From Leptodactylus fallax (taxonomy: Eukaryota; Chordata; Amphibia; Anura; Leptodactylidae), in NCBI GenBank assembly GCA_947044405.1, contig CAMRHE010000357.1, positions 729,501-793,500 of the forward strand: a DNA stretch of 64,000 nt. The letters run 5' to 3'. The position numbers were made by a program, and so were the translations under genes. Shown here piece after piece: positions 53,284-64,000 of this stretch (positions are counted from its first letter, which is position 1; each line of letters opens with the position of its first letter). The notes below the pieces were generated by a model. The model searched no databases. It was not told the origin of the DNA and saw nothing but the letters and a program-made list of their open reading frames with translations.

Positions 53284-53961
53284 GGAGATTCATTGATATT
53301 GGCAGCTTCAGATTAGTTTAGTAGGTTAATAGTTATCATAACGCATGGATGTTTCAGCCCCATAAGGACCTATCTCAACAGACATCTATGATAAATAAAT
53401 ATAATGTTAATATACTATCAGTATATATACTGTATCTCCATATGATACATAAAGACATATTGTTTCTCTTCAAACTAATCAACAAGACGCGTACACTATT
53501 ATTCAGCTGTCATAGAACGGCATATAAATATACATTACATTATTCCCTGTAATGACCGCCATATAATACCATTCCTAGGCCAAATAATCCACCATCCTGA
53601 CTTCTAAATTTTGAGTATAACAATCCTTGTGTAATATCATATCAGAATATCCTATACCATTATATATAAAAAGAGTCTATCAAGTAATCTTCACATAATA
53701 ACATACAATGTACAAGTATCACATAGCATCATGAAATCTATCAGATGGCATCATCTAATATGGCAAAGTATATCAAACAAAGTGAATTACCTTATCATTA
53801 TGATGCTATGTGATACTTGGACATTGTATGTTGTGAAGATTATATGTATTATATTATATCATATGGAGATATATATACTAATAGTATACTAACGTATATG
53901 CGACATGATTATTACTAACCTACTAACATAACCTGAAGCTGCCAATATAAATGCATCTCCT
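53284..53961. repeat. AT-rich nested palindrome
   Basis: Outer arms: 53284-53341 (GGAGATTCATTGATATTGGC) against 53906-53961 (GCCAATATAAATGCATCTCC). Inner arms: CTTCACATAATAACATAC at 53692 against GTATGTTGTGAAG at 53825, both flanking TGATGCTATGTGATACTT. Non-coding. Confidence 0.7.
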
Positions 53962-54061
53962 TTATATGTATATATAAAGAATTTATAATATGTTATATTG
54001 ATGTGATGATAAAGAATTTTGATATTTTTGCACAAAGATCACGATTACTTTGAGATATGAC

Positions 54062-54600
54062 ATTGGAGGCTCATGATGGAAGTGTGCTGGCTTCTTAAGC
54101 CCTTTGAAGAAGCCACCAAATTTGTCAGTAGGGACAACTACAGTATCAGTGATGTATCTATTGTATATCTTACAGGAAACATTTGCACTCATGCAATGAG
54201 AGATGGAAGAGGAAGAACAGTTTCCACCTCTTAGTCAACATAATTGACCTGTGTTATTGGAGGAGGATGAGGATCTGGGTCAGATTCCATATGGTGGAGG
54301 AATTAGGACTCCTAATTTGGAAGAGGAGGAGGAGGAAAACTCTCTCTTGAATGCAGAGGGGGCCCTTGATACCTTACAGGCACACCCAGGGGAGGAGGCT
54401 GATCCTTATTTTTTCCAAGATGATGATGATGATGACGACAACCACGCAGGCCAAGAACATCAACCATGGCAGATCCCTGGGTCTGTGCATACTTTGGCAA
54501 GCATGGCAGGCTATATGCTCCGCTGCTTACACAGTGACAAGTGTCTAATTAGCATCAAGCAGAGGGATGATTCTCTTAGACATGCATTATAAAAACAAAA
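54062..54600 (+). pseudogene. hAT-type transposase relic with acidic segment
   Basis: One frame at 54062-54200 reads WRLMMEVCWLLKPFEEATKF, VSRDNYSISDVSIVYLTGNI, matching the hAT/ZBED pattern LKPFEEAT..VS.....ISDV. It soon ends in a stop. A second frame (54251-54592) follows with LEEDEDLGQIPYGGG, a Glu/Asp run, seven consecutive Asp, and HTLASMAGYMLRCLHSDKC. I recognise no domain in that part; acidic linkers are common in hAT transposases. C-terminal hATC dimerisation motifs are not seen. hAT identity is moderately supported for the first part only. Confidence 0.45.
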
Positions 54601-54672
54601 TGGTAGAATTCTACCCTGATTCTCGAGGGGAAGAAAATTTAGAATATTATCTGGATAGGCTGTATACCTAGA

Positions 54673-54697
54673 TTAATAATAATAATAATAATAATAG
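54673..54697. repeat. (ATT)n tail of the minus-strand LINE
   Basis: Eight TAA/ATA units. In minus sense this is an (ATT)n tail immediately after CCATTGTGGGACTATTAAAGG, the expected 3' end of the LINE at 54673-56150. Confidence 0.85.
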
Positions 54698-54881
54698 TCC
54701 TTTAATAGTCCCACAATGGGGAAATTCAGTGTGTTACAGCAGCAAAGATAAGCAGATACAAATACAAATACAACATGTACAGGAATGTTCCAAGGTGAGA
54801 GGCATTACATTAATAGCAGACATACAGATAGGATGTAGCAGAGGAGGGGGGGGGGGGGGATTTAACAGGCAGAGAGATATT

Positions 54882-56140
54882 TCAGTTCTCTGTGTGTAAT
54901 GATCTCCGCTTAGATCGGTGTTGGTTGTACAGCCTAACCGCGGTGGGGAGGAAAGACTTCCGATAGCGCTCCTTCTCACACCTAGGGTGGAGCAGTCGGT
55001 CACTGACAGTACTGCTCAGCGCGATCACAGTCTCATGCATGGGATGGGACTTCTTCTTCTGCATGGAGCTCACCACGGACAGTATCCTTCTGTCACCCAC
55101 CACCTGCACTGGGTCCAGTGGGCTCCCCAGGACAGAGCTGGCCTTTCTAATCAGCTTGTCAAGTTTATTTCTGTCCCTGGTTGATATACTGCTCCCCCAG
55201 CAGGCCACTCCAAAGAAGATGGCTGATGCCACTACCGAGTTGAAGAAAGTTCTAAGAAGTGCCCCCCGGATTCCAAAGGCTCTCAGTTTCCTAAGCAGGT
55301 AGAGCCTGCTGTGGCCCTTCCTGTACAGGGCCTCCATATGATCTGCCCAGTCCAGCTTATTATTAAGGAGCAAACCCAGGTACTTATAGGTGTTCACAAT
55401 CTTGATGCCCGTCCCCAGGATGTCCACTGGTTTAGGAGGGCTTCTGCCTTTGCGGAAGTCCACCACCATCTCCTTGGTCTTCCCCGCATTAATCTTCAGG
55501 TGGTTCCGGTGGCACCAGTCCACAAAATCCTGGTTCAGTTCTCTGTACTCCCTGTCATCATCATCTGTGATGAGACCCACTATTGCAGAGTCGTCAGAAT
55601 ACTTCTGTAGGTAGCAGCTGGATGAGTTGCACCTAAAATCTGCAGTGTACAGTGTGAAGAGGAAAGGGGCGAGAACCGTACCCTGAGGTGCCCCCGTATT
55701 ACAGATCACGGTACCTGACACACAGTCTCGGGCTCTCACGTATTGAGGTCGATTTGTGAGGTAGTCTAGGATCCAGTTGGAGAGGTGGTGGTCCACTCCA
55801 GCAAGGCCCAGCTTGTCCCTCAATAACCTGGGCTGTATGGTGTTAAAAGCACTGGAGAAGTCAAAGAACATTATTCTCACTGTGTTCCCTGGTTTCTCCA
55901 GGTGACAGAGCCCTGTGCAGAAGATGGATGATGGCATCATCTACCCCAATGCCCGGCCGATAAGCAAACTGGAGGGGGTCCATAGCGGGGCTCACTAGAG
56001 GGCGGAGATGTGTGAGAACCAATCTCTCCAAGATCTTCATCAGGTGGGATGTCAGTGCTACAGGTCTGTAGTCGTTGAGATCCATAGGGTGGGGTTTCTT
56101 TGGAACTGGTACCACCGCAGCATTTAGGGAGACCACTGCA
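54882..56140 (-). pseudogene. LINE reverse transcriptase (YSDD type), frameshifted
   Basis: Two overlapping frames. 56193-55861 gives VPVPKKPHPMDLNDYRPVAL, KILERLVLTHLRPL and MDPLQFAYRPGIGVDDAI. After a frameshift near 55910, 55940-54882 (352 codons) gives MFFDFSSAFNTIQ (first catalytic Asp), GAPQGTVLAPFLFTLY, KYSDDSAIVG (catalytic YxDD), KTKEMVVDFRKGR, YKYLGLLLNNKLDW and RCEKERYRKSFLPTAVRLYN near the end. Endonuclease is absent through 5' truncation. A single frameshift and few other lesions indicate moderate age. Exact clade (L2, Rex1 or CR1) not decided. Confidence 0.85.
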
Positions 56141-56199
56141 ACTGACAGTCGCACGCGAATCCTAACCAATATCTCAGCTTGAACAATGCCCAAGTAAGT

Positions 56200-59100
56200 T
56201 CTTCTGGTCCATTTAAATAAGGGAGGAGGTTTATTGAGTAGGCAACTGGAGGCAAATATTTCTTAAGGAGAGATTCATGAAAAACATTACATATTATGAA
56301 GGACAGAGGAAGACAAACAAAAAGATACAGAATTTACAACCTCAAGAATTTCATAAGAACCAATCTATCTAGGACCCAACTTATAATATGGAATTTTCAG
56401 ACATAGATTTTTGGAAGAGAAAAACACATTTTCCCCCACAGCAAAAACATGCTGACCATCTTATATCTGCATGTTTCTTAGAAATTGATTGGGAATTCTT
56501 CAGATTTGACTGAACCTGAGCTCAAACTGTGCAGTTTATCTGATTGCACATTTACTTTTTGACATTCAGTAGTGAAAACAAGAATGAAACCCATAATTAT
56601 AGAAAAATGGTGAAGTATTCATAGAGACATTATGTTGATTATTAATGGAAATTCTGCTAAAGGTAAATGGGTTACCCACTCAAATTGATTATCAGTAACA
56701 TAACGCCTACTTTAAGTTATAGTTCCAGTGTTTGGTTAATATGTTCTGTCTGACCATTGATCTCACAATGAAAAGCAGAGGAAAAAGATAATTGAATCTT
56801 CAATTTTGTAAAAAAAGGCTTTCCAAAATTTAGAGACAAATTGAGCACCTCTATCAGAAACTATGTTATCCGGAATACCATATAAATGAACAATATGGTC
56901 AATAAATAATCTGGAGAGAGCCTTGGCATTTGGGAGATAATGGAATAAAATGACACATTTTACTGAAACCATCTACAACTACTCAAATGACTGATTTCCA
57001 TCCAGAAGTTGGCAGATCTGTAATGAAATCCATCGAGAGTTGGGTCCATAACTTTTGAGGTACTGATAATGGAAGTAGTTCACCCACTGGACAGATGCAA
57101 GGGTTCTTGGCCAGGGCACAAGTATCACAGGCAGATTAGCTATGATATCTAGAGACTTTGTTGGCCTCCAGAAATGATGAGAAATTAGTTTTTTTTGTAC
57201 CAGAGATCCCTGGATGACCACATAAAACTGAATCATATAATTCTTTCAACAACCTTAGTCTAAATTGCAGAGGTACAAATAATTTACCCGCTGGGGTATT
57301 TTGAGGGGCTAACTACTGATTCTCTCTGATCTCAGAAGCGAGATAAGAAGAAATGGCAGAAATAACAATTCCTTCTGAGAATATTGGTTCAGGCTCTGGA
57401 TCAGGAGTTGAGAAAAACAAGAACTTCGAGAAATGGAATTAGCTTTAACATTATTAGACCTGGTTATCACAAAATTAAATTTGGAAAATGAATAATGCCC
57501 ATCTAGCATTTCTAGGATTGAGTCTTTTGGTTGATTTTAGGAAGGTAAAATTCTTATGGTCAGTGAGAACTATAATCTTATGTCTAGCCCCCTCCAAAAA
57601 AATTACACCATTCTTCAAAAGCCCATTTAATAGCTAACAGTTCACATTACCAAAATCATAATTCTTCTCAGTAGGAGAGCAAGAACAAGAGAAGAAGACA
57701 AAAGGACGCAAGTTAGTCATGGAGGCGGAGCCTTGGGACAACACCATGCTTACACCTACTTCTGAAGCGTCAATTTCAACAGCAAAGGGACATGAAAGGT
57801 CAGGTTTAAGCAAGACTGGAGCTTTCATAAAGCTACACTTAGTGACTCAAAGGACAAGATAGCATTTGGACTTCAATTAACTGAATCAGCCCCCTTTTTA
57901 GTGAGGTCAGTTAGTGGTTTAGCTATGGAAGAAAAATTAGGAATGAATTAGCTATAGTAATTATCAAAACGCAAATATTTTTCAAAGCTTTAAGAGAGGT
58001 AGGGCGTATTCAATTTACAATAGCCTGGGCCTTGGCTAGATCCATGTGAATAGAAGAAGAAGACAGGATACAACCCAAAAAAGAAAGTCCCCGTACACCA
58101 ACAACACATTTTTCCATTTTAGCATTCAAGTGGTTTTCCCTGAGTATCTAGAGAACCGATTTTAAATATTTGACATGAAAAACCCAGTCGGGGAGAACAC
58201 AAATATGTCATCAAGATACACAATAACAAAACGTTCAATAAAATATCATTGACCAAAATATGAAAAACAACAGGAGCATTACTCAACCCAAATGGCACGG
58301 CCAAATATTCATAGTGACTCTCAGAGGAATTAAAGGCTGTCTTCCACTCACCCCCTTACTAAATTGGTATGAGATTATAAGCTCCCCACAGATCAAGTAT
58401 GGAGAACCACTTTGCTCCAGGGATCTGATTTAGGTAGTTGGGGATGAGAGGAAGAGGGTACTGGTTTTTAACTTTAATTTTGTTCAAATTATGGTAATCA
58501 ATACATGGTCTCAATCCTCCATCTTATTTCTTAACAAATAAAAAAAAAAAACAGCACCCTGATGTAGAAGGATGAATATGACTTTTGTGAAGACTATCTT
58601 AAATATAATCTTTCAAGGCCTATCTTTCCTGACCAGAAAGATTGTATAACTGTCTCTTAGGAAGTTCAGAGTCAGGAAGAAGATCAACTGCACATCGTAA
58701 GACCTATGAGGGGGAAGCAAATAAGTCCCAGGCTCCGAAAAGACATCTACAAAATCTTAAATATAATCAGGCAATGATGGGGAAACGGAAGCAATGGTCG
58801 GAGAAATACAAGATTTGAAACATTCAGAATTCCATTTAACTACATCCCCCTGTCTCCAAACTATTATAGGATTATGCGTTTGTAACCAAGGAAACCCCAA
58901 AGCTAAATCTGTAAGCAAATATTCAAATACAAAAAGGGAAATGGATTCTGAGTGTATAGTACCTACAACAATAGTCACAAGAGGTATAGTAAACTTAACA
59001 GTATGCTAGGAAAAAGGTGTGTTATCAATTGCGGTCACACTGACTGGACTTGTGAGAGGAATCAAAGGAATGGCTAATGTCTGAGCAACCTGCCAGTCCA

Positions 59101-59275
59101 CAAAGTTTGCTGCTGAACCACAATCAACAAAAGCATTACCAGAAATAAAATGATCAAAAAACTGGATTTTAACTGGTAAGATGATTTTCTTTTTGAAATG
59201 CTGGGAACTACCTGACCACCCAGGTGATCTTCCCAAGGGTCAAGCCAGAGAGACAAAACAGTACCAAATAGCAAT
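56200..59275 (-). pseudogene. Decayed Ty3/gypsy pol (protease, RT, RNase H, integrase)
   Basis: Minus strand, in order: protease FVDCGSAANFVDWQVAQTLA (59150-59080; Asp-x-Gly core) and LALGFPWLQTHNPIIVW (58880); [22 protein letters not shown] (58290); RNase H LSCPFAVEIDASEVGVSMVL (57800); integrase zinc-finger region with HPGISGTKK-like and CDTCALAK-like pieces (57200-57090); core LPNAKALSRLFIDHIVHLYG, DNIVSDRGAQFVSKFWKAF (56930-56810); and C-terminal KLGPR / VFHESLLKK-like sequence (56400-56240). Dozens of stops and frameshifts; the YxDD box is not intact. The LGFPWL-HNP protease and domain order resemble Sushi-type gypsy elements. No LTRs are recognised. Much older than the element at 5634-10691. 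Confidence 0.8.
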
Positions 59276-59325
59276 CCAAAAGAGTAGTCAAAAGAGTTAG
59301 AACGGGTGAGGACGTAACAGATACA

Positions 59326-60370
59326 TTGTCAAAAGTGGAGGTTGGGGGTCCTCTAGGTAATAGTGACCACAACATAATAAGTTTTCTTATATACATTAAA
59401 AAGATGTTCAGTAGAGGGAGTACAAAAACAGTAAACTTCATGAAGGCCAATTTTAACCAGATGAGAGAGGAGCTTAGCAGCATAAACTGGGACAATGTCC
59501 TCAAAGTGAAGGGAATACAAACAAAATGGGACATTTTCAAAAGCATTCTAAATAAGACCAGTAAAAACACATACCTTATGGGAATAAGCGAGCCAGAAAT
59601 CATAGAAAACCAATATGGCTAACTAAAATGGTAAGAAGTGCAATGAGGAAGCATTTAAAGTACTAAAACAAGAAAGTAGTGACACAGCATTAAAAAATTA
59701 AAAAGAGAAAAAAAAATTGTTTGAAAGACAAATAAAGGAGGCAAAGATTGAGGCTGATAGAATAATTGCCAAGGAAAGTAAAAATAATTCTTCAATTACA
59801 TAAATAATACGAAAATAAAAACTGACAATATGGGCCCTCTCACAAATAATCTGGGTGTAATGGTGGAGGAGGATGAGGAAAAGACAGATCTATTAAATGC
59901 CTTCTTCTCAACTGTATTTACACAACAAAATACAATGGCCAGCAACATGATTAGGGGCAATGTAAACTCTCTATTAAATGTCACCTGTTTAACAGAACGA
60001 AGTGCGTTCCACCATCAAAATACTAAAATAGAGAAGGTCCAGATGGCATACACCCCCGAGTTCTGAGGCATTTATGCACGGTGATAGAAAGACCCTTATA
60101 CTGTATCTAATATTTAGTTTTTCAGTAATGACTGGGTCTGTTCCACAGGATTGGCGCATAGCAAATGTGGGGCCAATATTCAAAAAGGGGTCTAAAAGTG
60201 AGCCTGGAAACTATAGGCCAGTAAATTTGAAGGTTTTCTAAGAGATGCCATCCTGGAATCTCAATGTAAATAATCTCAAACACCCAATCAGCATGGGTTT
60301 ATGAGGAATTGGTCCTGTCAGACTAATCTGATCTGCTTCTATGAAGAGGTCAGTTCTAGACTAGACAAAG
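59326..60370 (+). pseudogene. CR1 ORF2, endonuclease end and RT start
   Basis: 59326-59622: VGGPLGNSDHNIISFLIYIK (the SDH of APE endonuclease) and MKANFNQMREELSSINWDNV. 59830-60066: GPLTNNLGVMVEEDEEKTDL, LNAFFSTVFTQQ, the linker before RT. Further on, in shifting frames: VPQDWRIANVGPIFKKGSK, EPGNYRPVNL, ISMGL, conserved RT boxes. Stops between segments show inactivity. It resumes after the MITE. Confidence 0.8.
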
Positions 60371-61256
60371 CAGTTGCGTAACTAAAGTCTTCTGGGCCCC
60401 CAAACTTTTGTCCAGGGCCCCCTCCCTGAATTCTTGATAGTGGCGGTTACGGGTGCTGCAGCGATATCTCTGATACTTGAAAGGGATACAGCTTTAGTAC
60501 CCACAACTGCAGTTATCAAGAATACGGTGAGTGACCAGCTCAGCGCCGGCATGTAAACAATACTGGGACAGTATTATGTGCTCCACAGCGGTCCCCCACA
60601 CAGCATTATGTGCTCCACAGCGGCCCCCAGACAGCATTATGTGCTCCACAGCGGCCCCCACACAGCATTATGTGCTCCACAGCGGCCCCCTCACAGCATT
60701 ATGTGCTCCACAGTGGCCTCAACAGAGTATTATATGCCCACAGTGGCCCCCACAGAGTATTATGAGCTCCCAAGAGCCCCCCCTCCTAGTGCTATTATTA
60801 TACTCAGAACCCAGAGTATAATAAGTAGAGGCCCAGGAAAAGTGATTAAAAATAACAAACACTTATACTCACCTTACCTCACCTCTTGCTCCTTCCGACT
60901 AACATCTTCCTGCATCCTCCTCTGTTTGGCGACCGAGGTCCTGCGCTCCAGAAGTCACTATTGGTGTCTGTGATTGGGCCTCAGCGGTCACGTGGGGCGT
61001 GATGACGTCATTACACCAGCGCGCCCAATGCGTGACCTCAGAAACCGACCAGAAGAGTCCCAGAGTGGATGGTGAGTCCAGGACAGGTGAGTATAAATAT
61101 TTTTTTTTATTTTTAGTCACCTACCCTCGGCTGGCATTAACTGGAAAGGGGCCTGACAAAGACCCTTTCCATTAACATTTCCGGCTGGCCATGGGCCCTG
61201 CACCCCTGGGCCCAGTCGCAGTCGCATCCCCTGCAACCATGATCGTTACACCACTG
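60371..61256. mobile_element. hAT-like MITE inserted in CR1 (same family as 1782-2783)
   Basis: Left end CAGTTGCGTAACTAAAG, right end (reverse-complemented) CAGTGGTGTAACGATCATGG. Flanking octamers AGACAAAG (60363-60370) and GGACAAGG (61257-61264) match 6/8, as expected for an aged hAT duplication. The interior has a GGGCCCC-rich left subterminus, a minisatellite and a TATTATACTC block. The CR1 reading continues directly across it. Confidence 0.8.
60563..60775. repeat. ~30-bp minisatellite in the MITE
   Basis: Seven or so units of CAGCATTATGTGCTCCACAGCGGCCCCCA. The Pro/Ser/His-rich 96- and 131-codon frames here are products of the repeat. Confidence 0.85.
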
Positions 61257-62300
61257 GGACAAGGGTAATACGGTAGATGTAGTATATCTGGACTTTTCAA
61301 AGGCTTTTGATACTGTACCACATAAAAGGTTGGTTTGCAAAATGAGAATGTTGGGATGGGGAGAAAACATATGCAGTGGATTGCCACAGGGGTAAGTATT
61401 GGGTCCTTCGCTGTTTAATATATTTATTAGTAACCTGGTAGAGGGTTTACAGAACATGGTGTCCATATTTGCAGATGATACTAAACTCTGTAAGGTAATC
61501 AAAAATGAGAAGGATAGTAGAATATTACAGAGGAATCTAAGGAAGCTGGAAGCATGGGCCAAGACTTGGCAAATTACGTTTAATGTAGACATATGAAAGG
61601 TTATGCATTTTGGTCAAAGAAGTAAAATGTCTGATTATGTACTTAATAATAAATTGCTGGGTAAGACTGCCACTGAAAAAGACCAGCTACCGGCAAGGTA
61701 AATAAAATTATGGGATGTATCAAAAGAGGTATAGATTCTCATGATAAAGATAGTTATGCTGTATACAAATCACTGGTACAGCCACACATAGACTATAGCA
61801 CGCATTTTTGGGCCCCAGAATACAAGAAGGACATAATTGAACTAGAAAGAGTGCAAAGAAAGGCAACCAAGATTATTAGGGGAATGGGTGGATTGGAGTA
61901 CTATGATAGATTAATAAACCTGAGGTTATTCAGTTTAGAAAAAGACATCTACAAGGAGACCTAATAACAATGTACAAATACATGAAGGGATAACACAAAG
62001 AACTTTCTAATGATCTTTTTACTCCTAGGCCAGTGACAGTGACAAGGGGACATCCTCTATGTCTGGAGGAGAGAAAGTTTCACCAGCAACTAAGATGGGG
62101 ATTCTTTACTGTAAGAACAGAGAGGCTACGGAACTCACTCCCCCAGAAAGTGGTGATGGTAGATTCATTGAGCAAGTTCGGGCCTGAAGAGGGCCTGAAT
62201 GTGTTTCTCGAACAGAAAAATATTACGGGTTATGGGTTCTAGATTTTGTTAAGGACAAGTTGATCCAGGGTTTTATATCGATTACCAGATTGGAGTTGGG
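61257..62300 (+). pseudogene. CR1 ORF2, RT catalytic part and C-terminus
   Basis: Reads VDVVYLDFSKAFDTVPHKRL (first catalytic Asp), then GPSLFNIFISNLVEGLQN and SIFADDTKLCKVI (catalytic FADD), LRKLEAWAKTWQITFNVDI. Then (61710-61964) YKSLVQPHIDYSTHFWAPEYK, IELERVQRKATKIIRGMGGL and LRLFSLEKD. Several stops and frameshifts interrupt it, including one in the GLPQG motif just before VLGPSL. Nonfunctional, but motif content is unambiguous. Confidence 0.88.
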
Positions 62301-62446
62301 ATGGAATTTTTCCCCTGACATGGGGCAATTGGCATAAGCCTCATGGGTTTTTTTTGCCTTCCTCTGGATCTACACTGTAGGGCTATAGGTTGGACTTGAT
62401 GGAGCTGTGTCGTCATCCAACCTTATCTACTATGTAACTATATGTA

Positions 62447-63027
62447 TACTCATGTTGTCACAGCCACCACCACTCAGTCAGACATGTCCTACAGCCTGGT
62501 TACCATCACATTCCACAATAGGACAATGTTGGTGCCACAGTGTTGGCATAAAAATAAGCAAAAAAAAAAAGAAACACATTTTGATTTTACGTTTGCTCCC
62601 ATTATAGGGATAATTTTTGGTATTTTATAATTTTATATTTTTTTTTTTTAAAGACAATTCTTCATCACTTTCAAGTGGCTAACAACCTCTAATTTGTCTC
62701 CTGAATTAAAACAAGTCATCAAAATGGGCTAATTTTTCTTCAAAACCATTGCTTTTTGTAATATAACCACCATGTGTGTCTAAAAAACCACAGGCAAACC
62801 CCTTTCCCCAATAAAAGAGTAATTTTAAATGTTAAAATGTGTAAAAGCAAATGGCAGCGCAGTGTATGGTTAAACTCAGAGTTTGTATCCAATGCTTACC
62901 ATCCGTTTTCCATAGGCATACATGTCACTTTCACTTTGGCATAATTTTGCTGTGTTTGCCTTAGGGAGTTAGAAATTAGATAGATAGGTTCCTAGAAGCC
63001 CTAAGAGTGTTCTACACTATATTTTGA
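62447..63027. other. Unassigned sequence
   Basis: AT-rich with poly-A and poly-T runs; no domain-bearing frame and no repeat edge that I recognise. Confidence 0.4.
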
Positions 63028-63213
63028 GCTAAGGCCTCACGTTGCAGAAACAAGTGTTTTTTTTTTTTTTGAGCCAGGAGGTGGATTGAACAGAAGGGAG
63101 AAGTATAAGAGCTTTCTAGATATTTCCCATTCCTTTTGTAGCTAGGTTTGGCTAAAAAAAACGCAGCAAAGTCTGCAACAAAAAAAGCAGTCCGCAATGT
63201 GGGGCCTTAGGTC
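63028..63213. mobile_element. Small MITE with CTCACGTTGC-type inverted ends, copy 2
   Basis: Left GAGCTAAGGCCTCACGTTGC, right GCAATGTGGGGCCTTAGGTC. The internal order is the same as copy 1 (15230-15438), with a poly-T expansion near 63058. Non-coding. Confidence 0.7.
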
Positions 63214-64000
63214 TTAAGCCATGTTAAGGTGTGATTCATACCAAGCTTGTTTTACCTGAAACAAATCTTGGACTGAGCCACTATAATACTTAATGGTTTT
63301 GCCTTCTTAATCTTTTTATTGTATTAAGGTATATTGCTTAAAAACCAGAAGGCAATAAGTATATGAATGCAGACTAACTATAAAGACAGCATGCTACACA
63401 CAAATAAAATACCTCTGTAACTATCAAATTTGCCATCCTATAAGAACAACATTTTGTACCTTTCTCCTGCTGTGTGAACATTTTTTCAATGTGATTCCAA
63501 AAATCAGTCTTCATTATAATGTTCAAAGCAATTTCACTTTAGTTTCTCTTTAGTAATTTTAACTGTGTTTGTCTCAAATATAAAGTCACACTGACAAAAT
63601 AAAGATGTCTAAATTGTGTAAATTTGTAATATATGTATTGCGTCAAGACCACTTAAGGCACACACATTGTTGGTCATTACAGAAGTGCTTTGCATCAACA
63701 GTAGATCATCAAGTTTCAGAAGTAACAACTACTCTAATTCTAACACTGTGCATGGTCTCTGAATTGGTTAAAAACAGCGGTTTCTCTGGAATCCCTTGTA
63801 AATTCAGATTCAGTCTTGGAACTATTCAAAACATCTCAGTTTCTCTTAAGTAAGCAGTCTCTCTGGGTAAACTGAATCAGCATAGTCTTAGTTATGTTTT
63901 ATTAAAAGAGTATTGTCAGTACAATAAGTGTTCTCTGTTACTAAGCCAATCTCTCTGCAAATACTTGTCACTGACTTCCTTGCTTGCTTCCTTTCCAGTA
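63214..64000. other. Unassigned sequence to the window end
   Basis: No frame with a recognisable domain. The 82-codon plus-strand frame at 63605-63853 has no known motif, and no repeat termini are visible. Confidence 0.4.

Larger units (their letters stand above)
54673..56150 (-). mobile_element. 5'-truncated Jockey-superfamily LINE (L2/Rex1/CR1-like)
   Basis: Reading down the minus strand: RT start (KPHPMDLNDYRPVALTSHLM), catalytic region, C-terminal segment, stop at 54882, a short 3' UTR with a CTGAATTTCCCCATTGTGGG block and the (ATT)n tail. The 5' end breaks off around 56150 next to decayed gypsy integrase sequence, as expected for a truncated reverse-transcription product inserted there. 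Confidence 0.8.
59326..62446 (+). mobile_element. 5'-truncated CR1 LINE split by a hAT-type MITE
   Basis: Plus-strand order: end of endonuclease, linker, RT, C-terminal region, 3' UTR (GGAATTTTTCCCC, GACATGGGGCAATTGGC, GTTGGACTTGATGG, CTATGTAACTATATG), which I recognise as the typical 3' part of frog CR1. A MITE occupies 60371-61256. The 5' end abuts the decayed gypsy at ~59300. Confidence 0.85.

Noticed and set aside
54918..55614. Plus-strand frames of 74-99 codons
   Set aside because: Antisense shadows of the LINE RT.
60531..60973. Pro/Ser/His-rich 96- and 131-codon frames
   Set aside because: Minisatellite read-through in the MITE that splits CR1.

Overview
The window is repeat-dense vertebrate nuclear DNA, most likely from a frog (Anura). 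This is inferred from the element set: Tc1 families, a YR retroelement carrying an SGNH hydrolase, Penelope-like elements (PLEs), CR1, L1/Tx1, Ty3/gypsy, and TTAA- and hAT-type MITEs. I found no convincing host gene, tRNA, rRNA or CRISPR array. Every protein-like reading frame I recognise belongs to a mobile element, and most are broken.

Layout. 1-4.5 kb: palindromic and MITE repeats, with two stretches of homopolymer-corrupted sequence. 4.5-11.4 kb: a minus-strand tyrosine-recombinase retroelement (RT tail plus YR at 11.3-10.8 kb, SGNH hydrolase at 5.56-4.97 kb) split by a young minus-strand Ty3/gypsy element (5634-10691). The gypsy pol is open, but the gag and 5' part are replaced by unreadable G/T/A homopolymer sequence. 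11.4-26.6 kb: non-autonomous DNA elements (palindromes, a Harbinger-like MITE with a nested TTAA palindrome, a TA-flanked element), a PLE terminal fragment with a hammerhead-ribozyme-like core, microsatellites and a palindromic 73-bp satellite. 26.65-29.06 kb: a hAT-type MITE containing a minisatellite and a full-length but catalytically damaged Tc1 element.

30.1-35.2 kb: an L1/Tx1-type LINE (minus) interrupted by a PLE (plus) with inverted termini and a second hammerhead-like core. The PLE is itself interrupted by a TTAA MITE and a Tc1 fragment. 36.47-37.45 kb: a solo LTR of the same gypsy family. 40.2-43.8 kb: two Tc1 elements, the second with an intact transposase and TA-flanked ends. 49.4-52.6 kb: a large inverted duplication with Tc1 ends in its arms. 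52.7-54.6 kb: a solo LTR, an AT-rich palindrome and a hAT transposase relic. 54.7-62.45 kb: a minus-strand Jockey-superfamily LINE, a decayed minus-strand Ty3/gypsy element, then a plus-strand CR1 LINE split by a hAT-type MITE. The rest is unassigned, mostly AT-rich sequence.

The elements form a stratigraphy of nested insertions rather than operons, so relative ages can be read from which element cuts which. The most notable signals are the two hammerhead-like cores in PLE context, the split SGNH/YR retroelement, the intact Tc1 and the 50-52.6 kb palindrome. All family assignments rest on motif recognition by eye; no database search was run.
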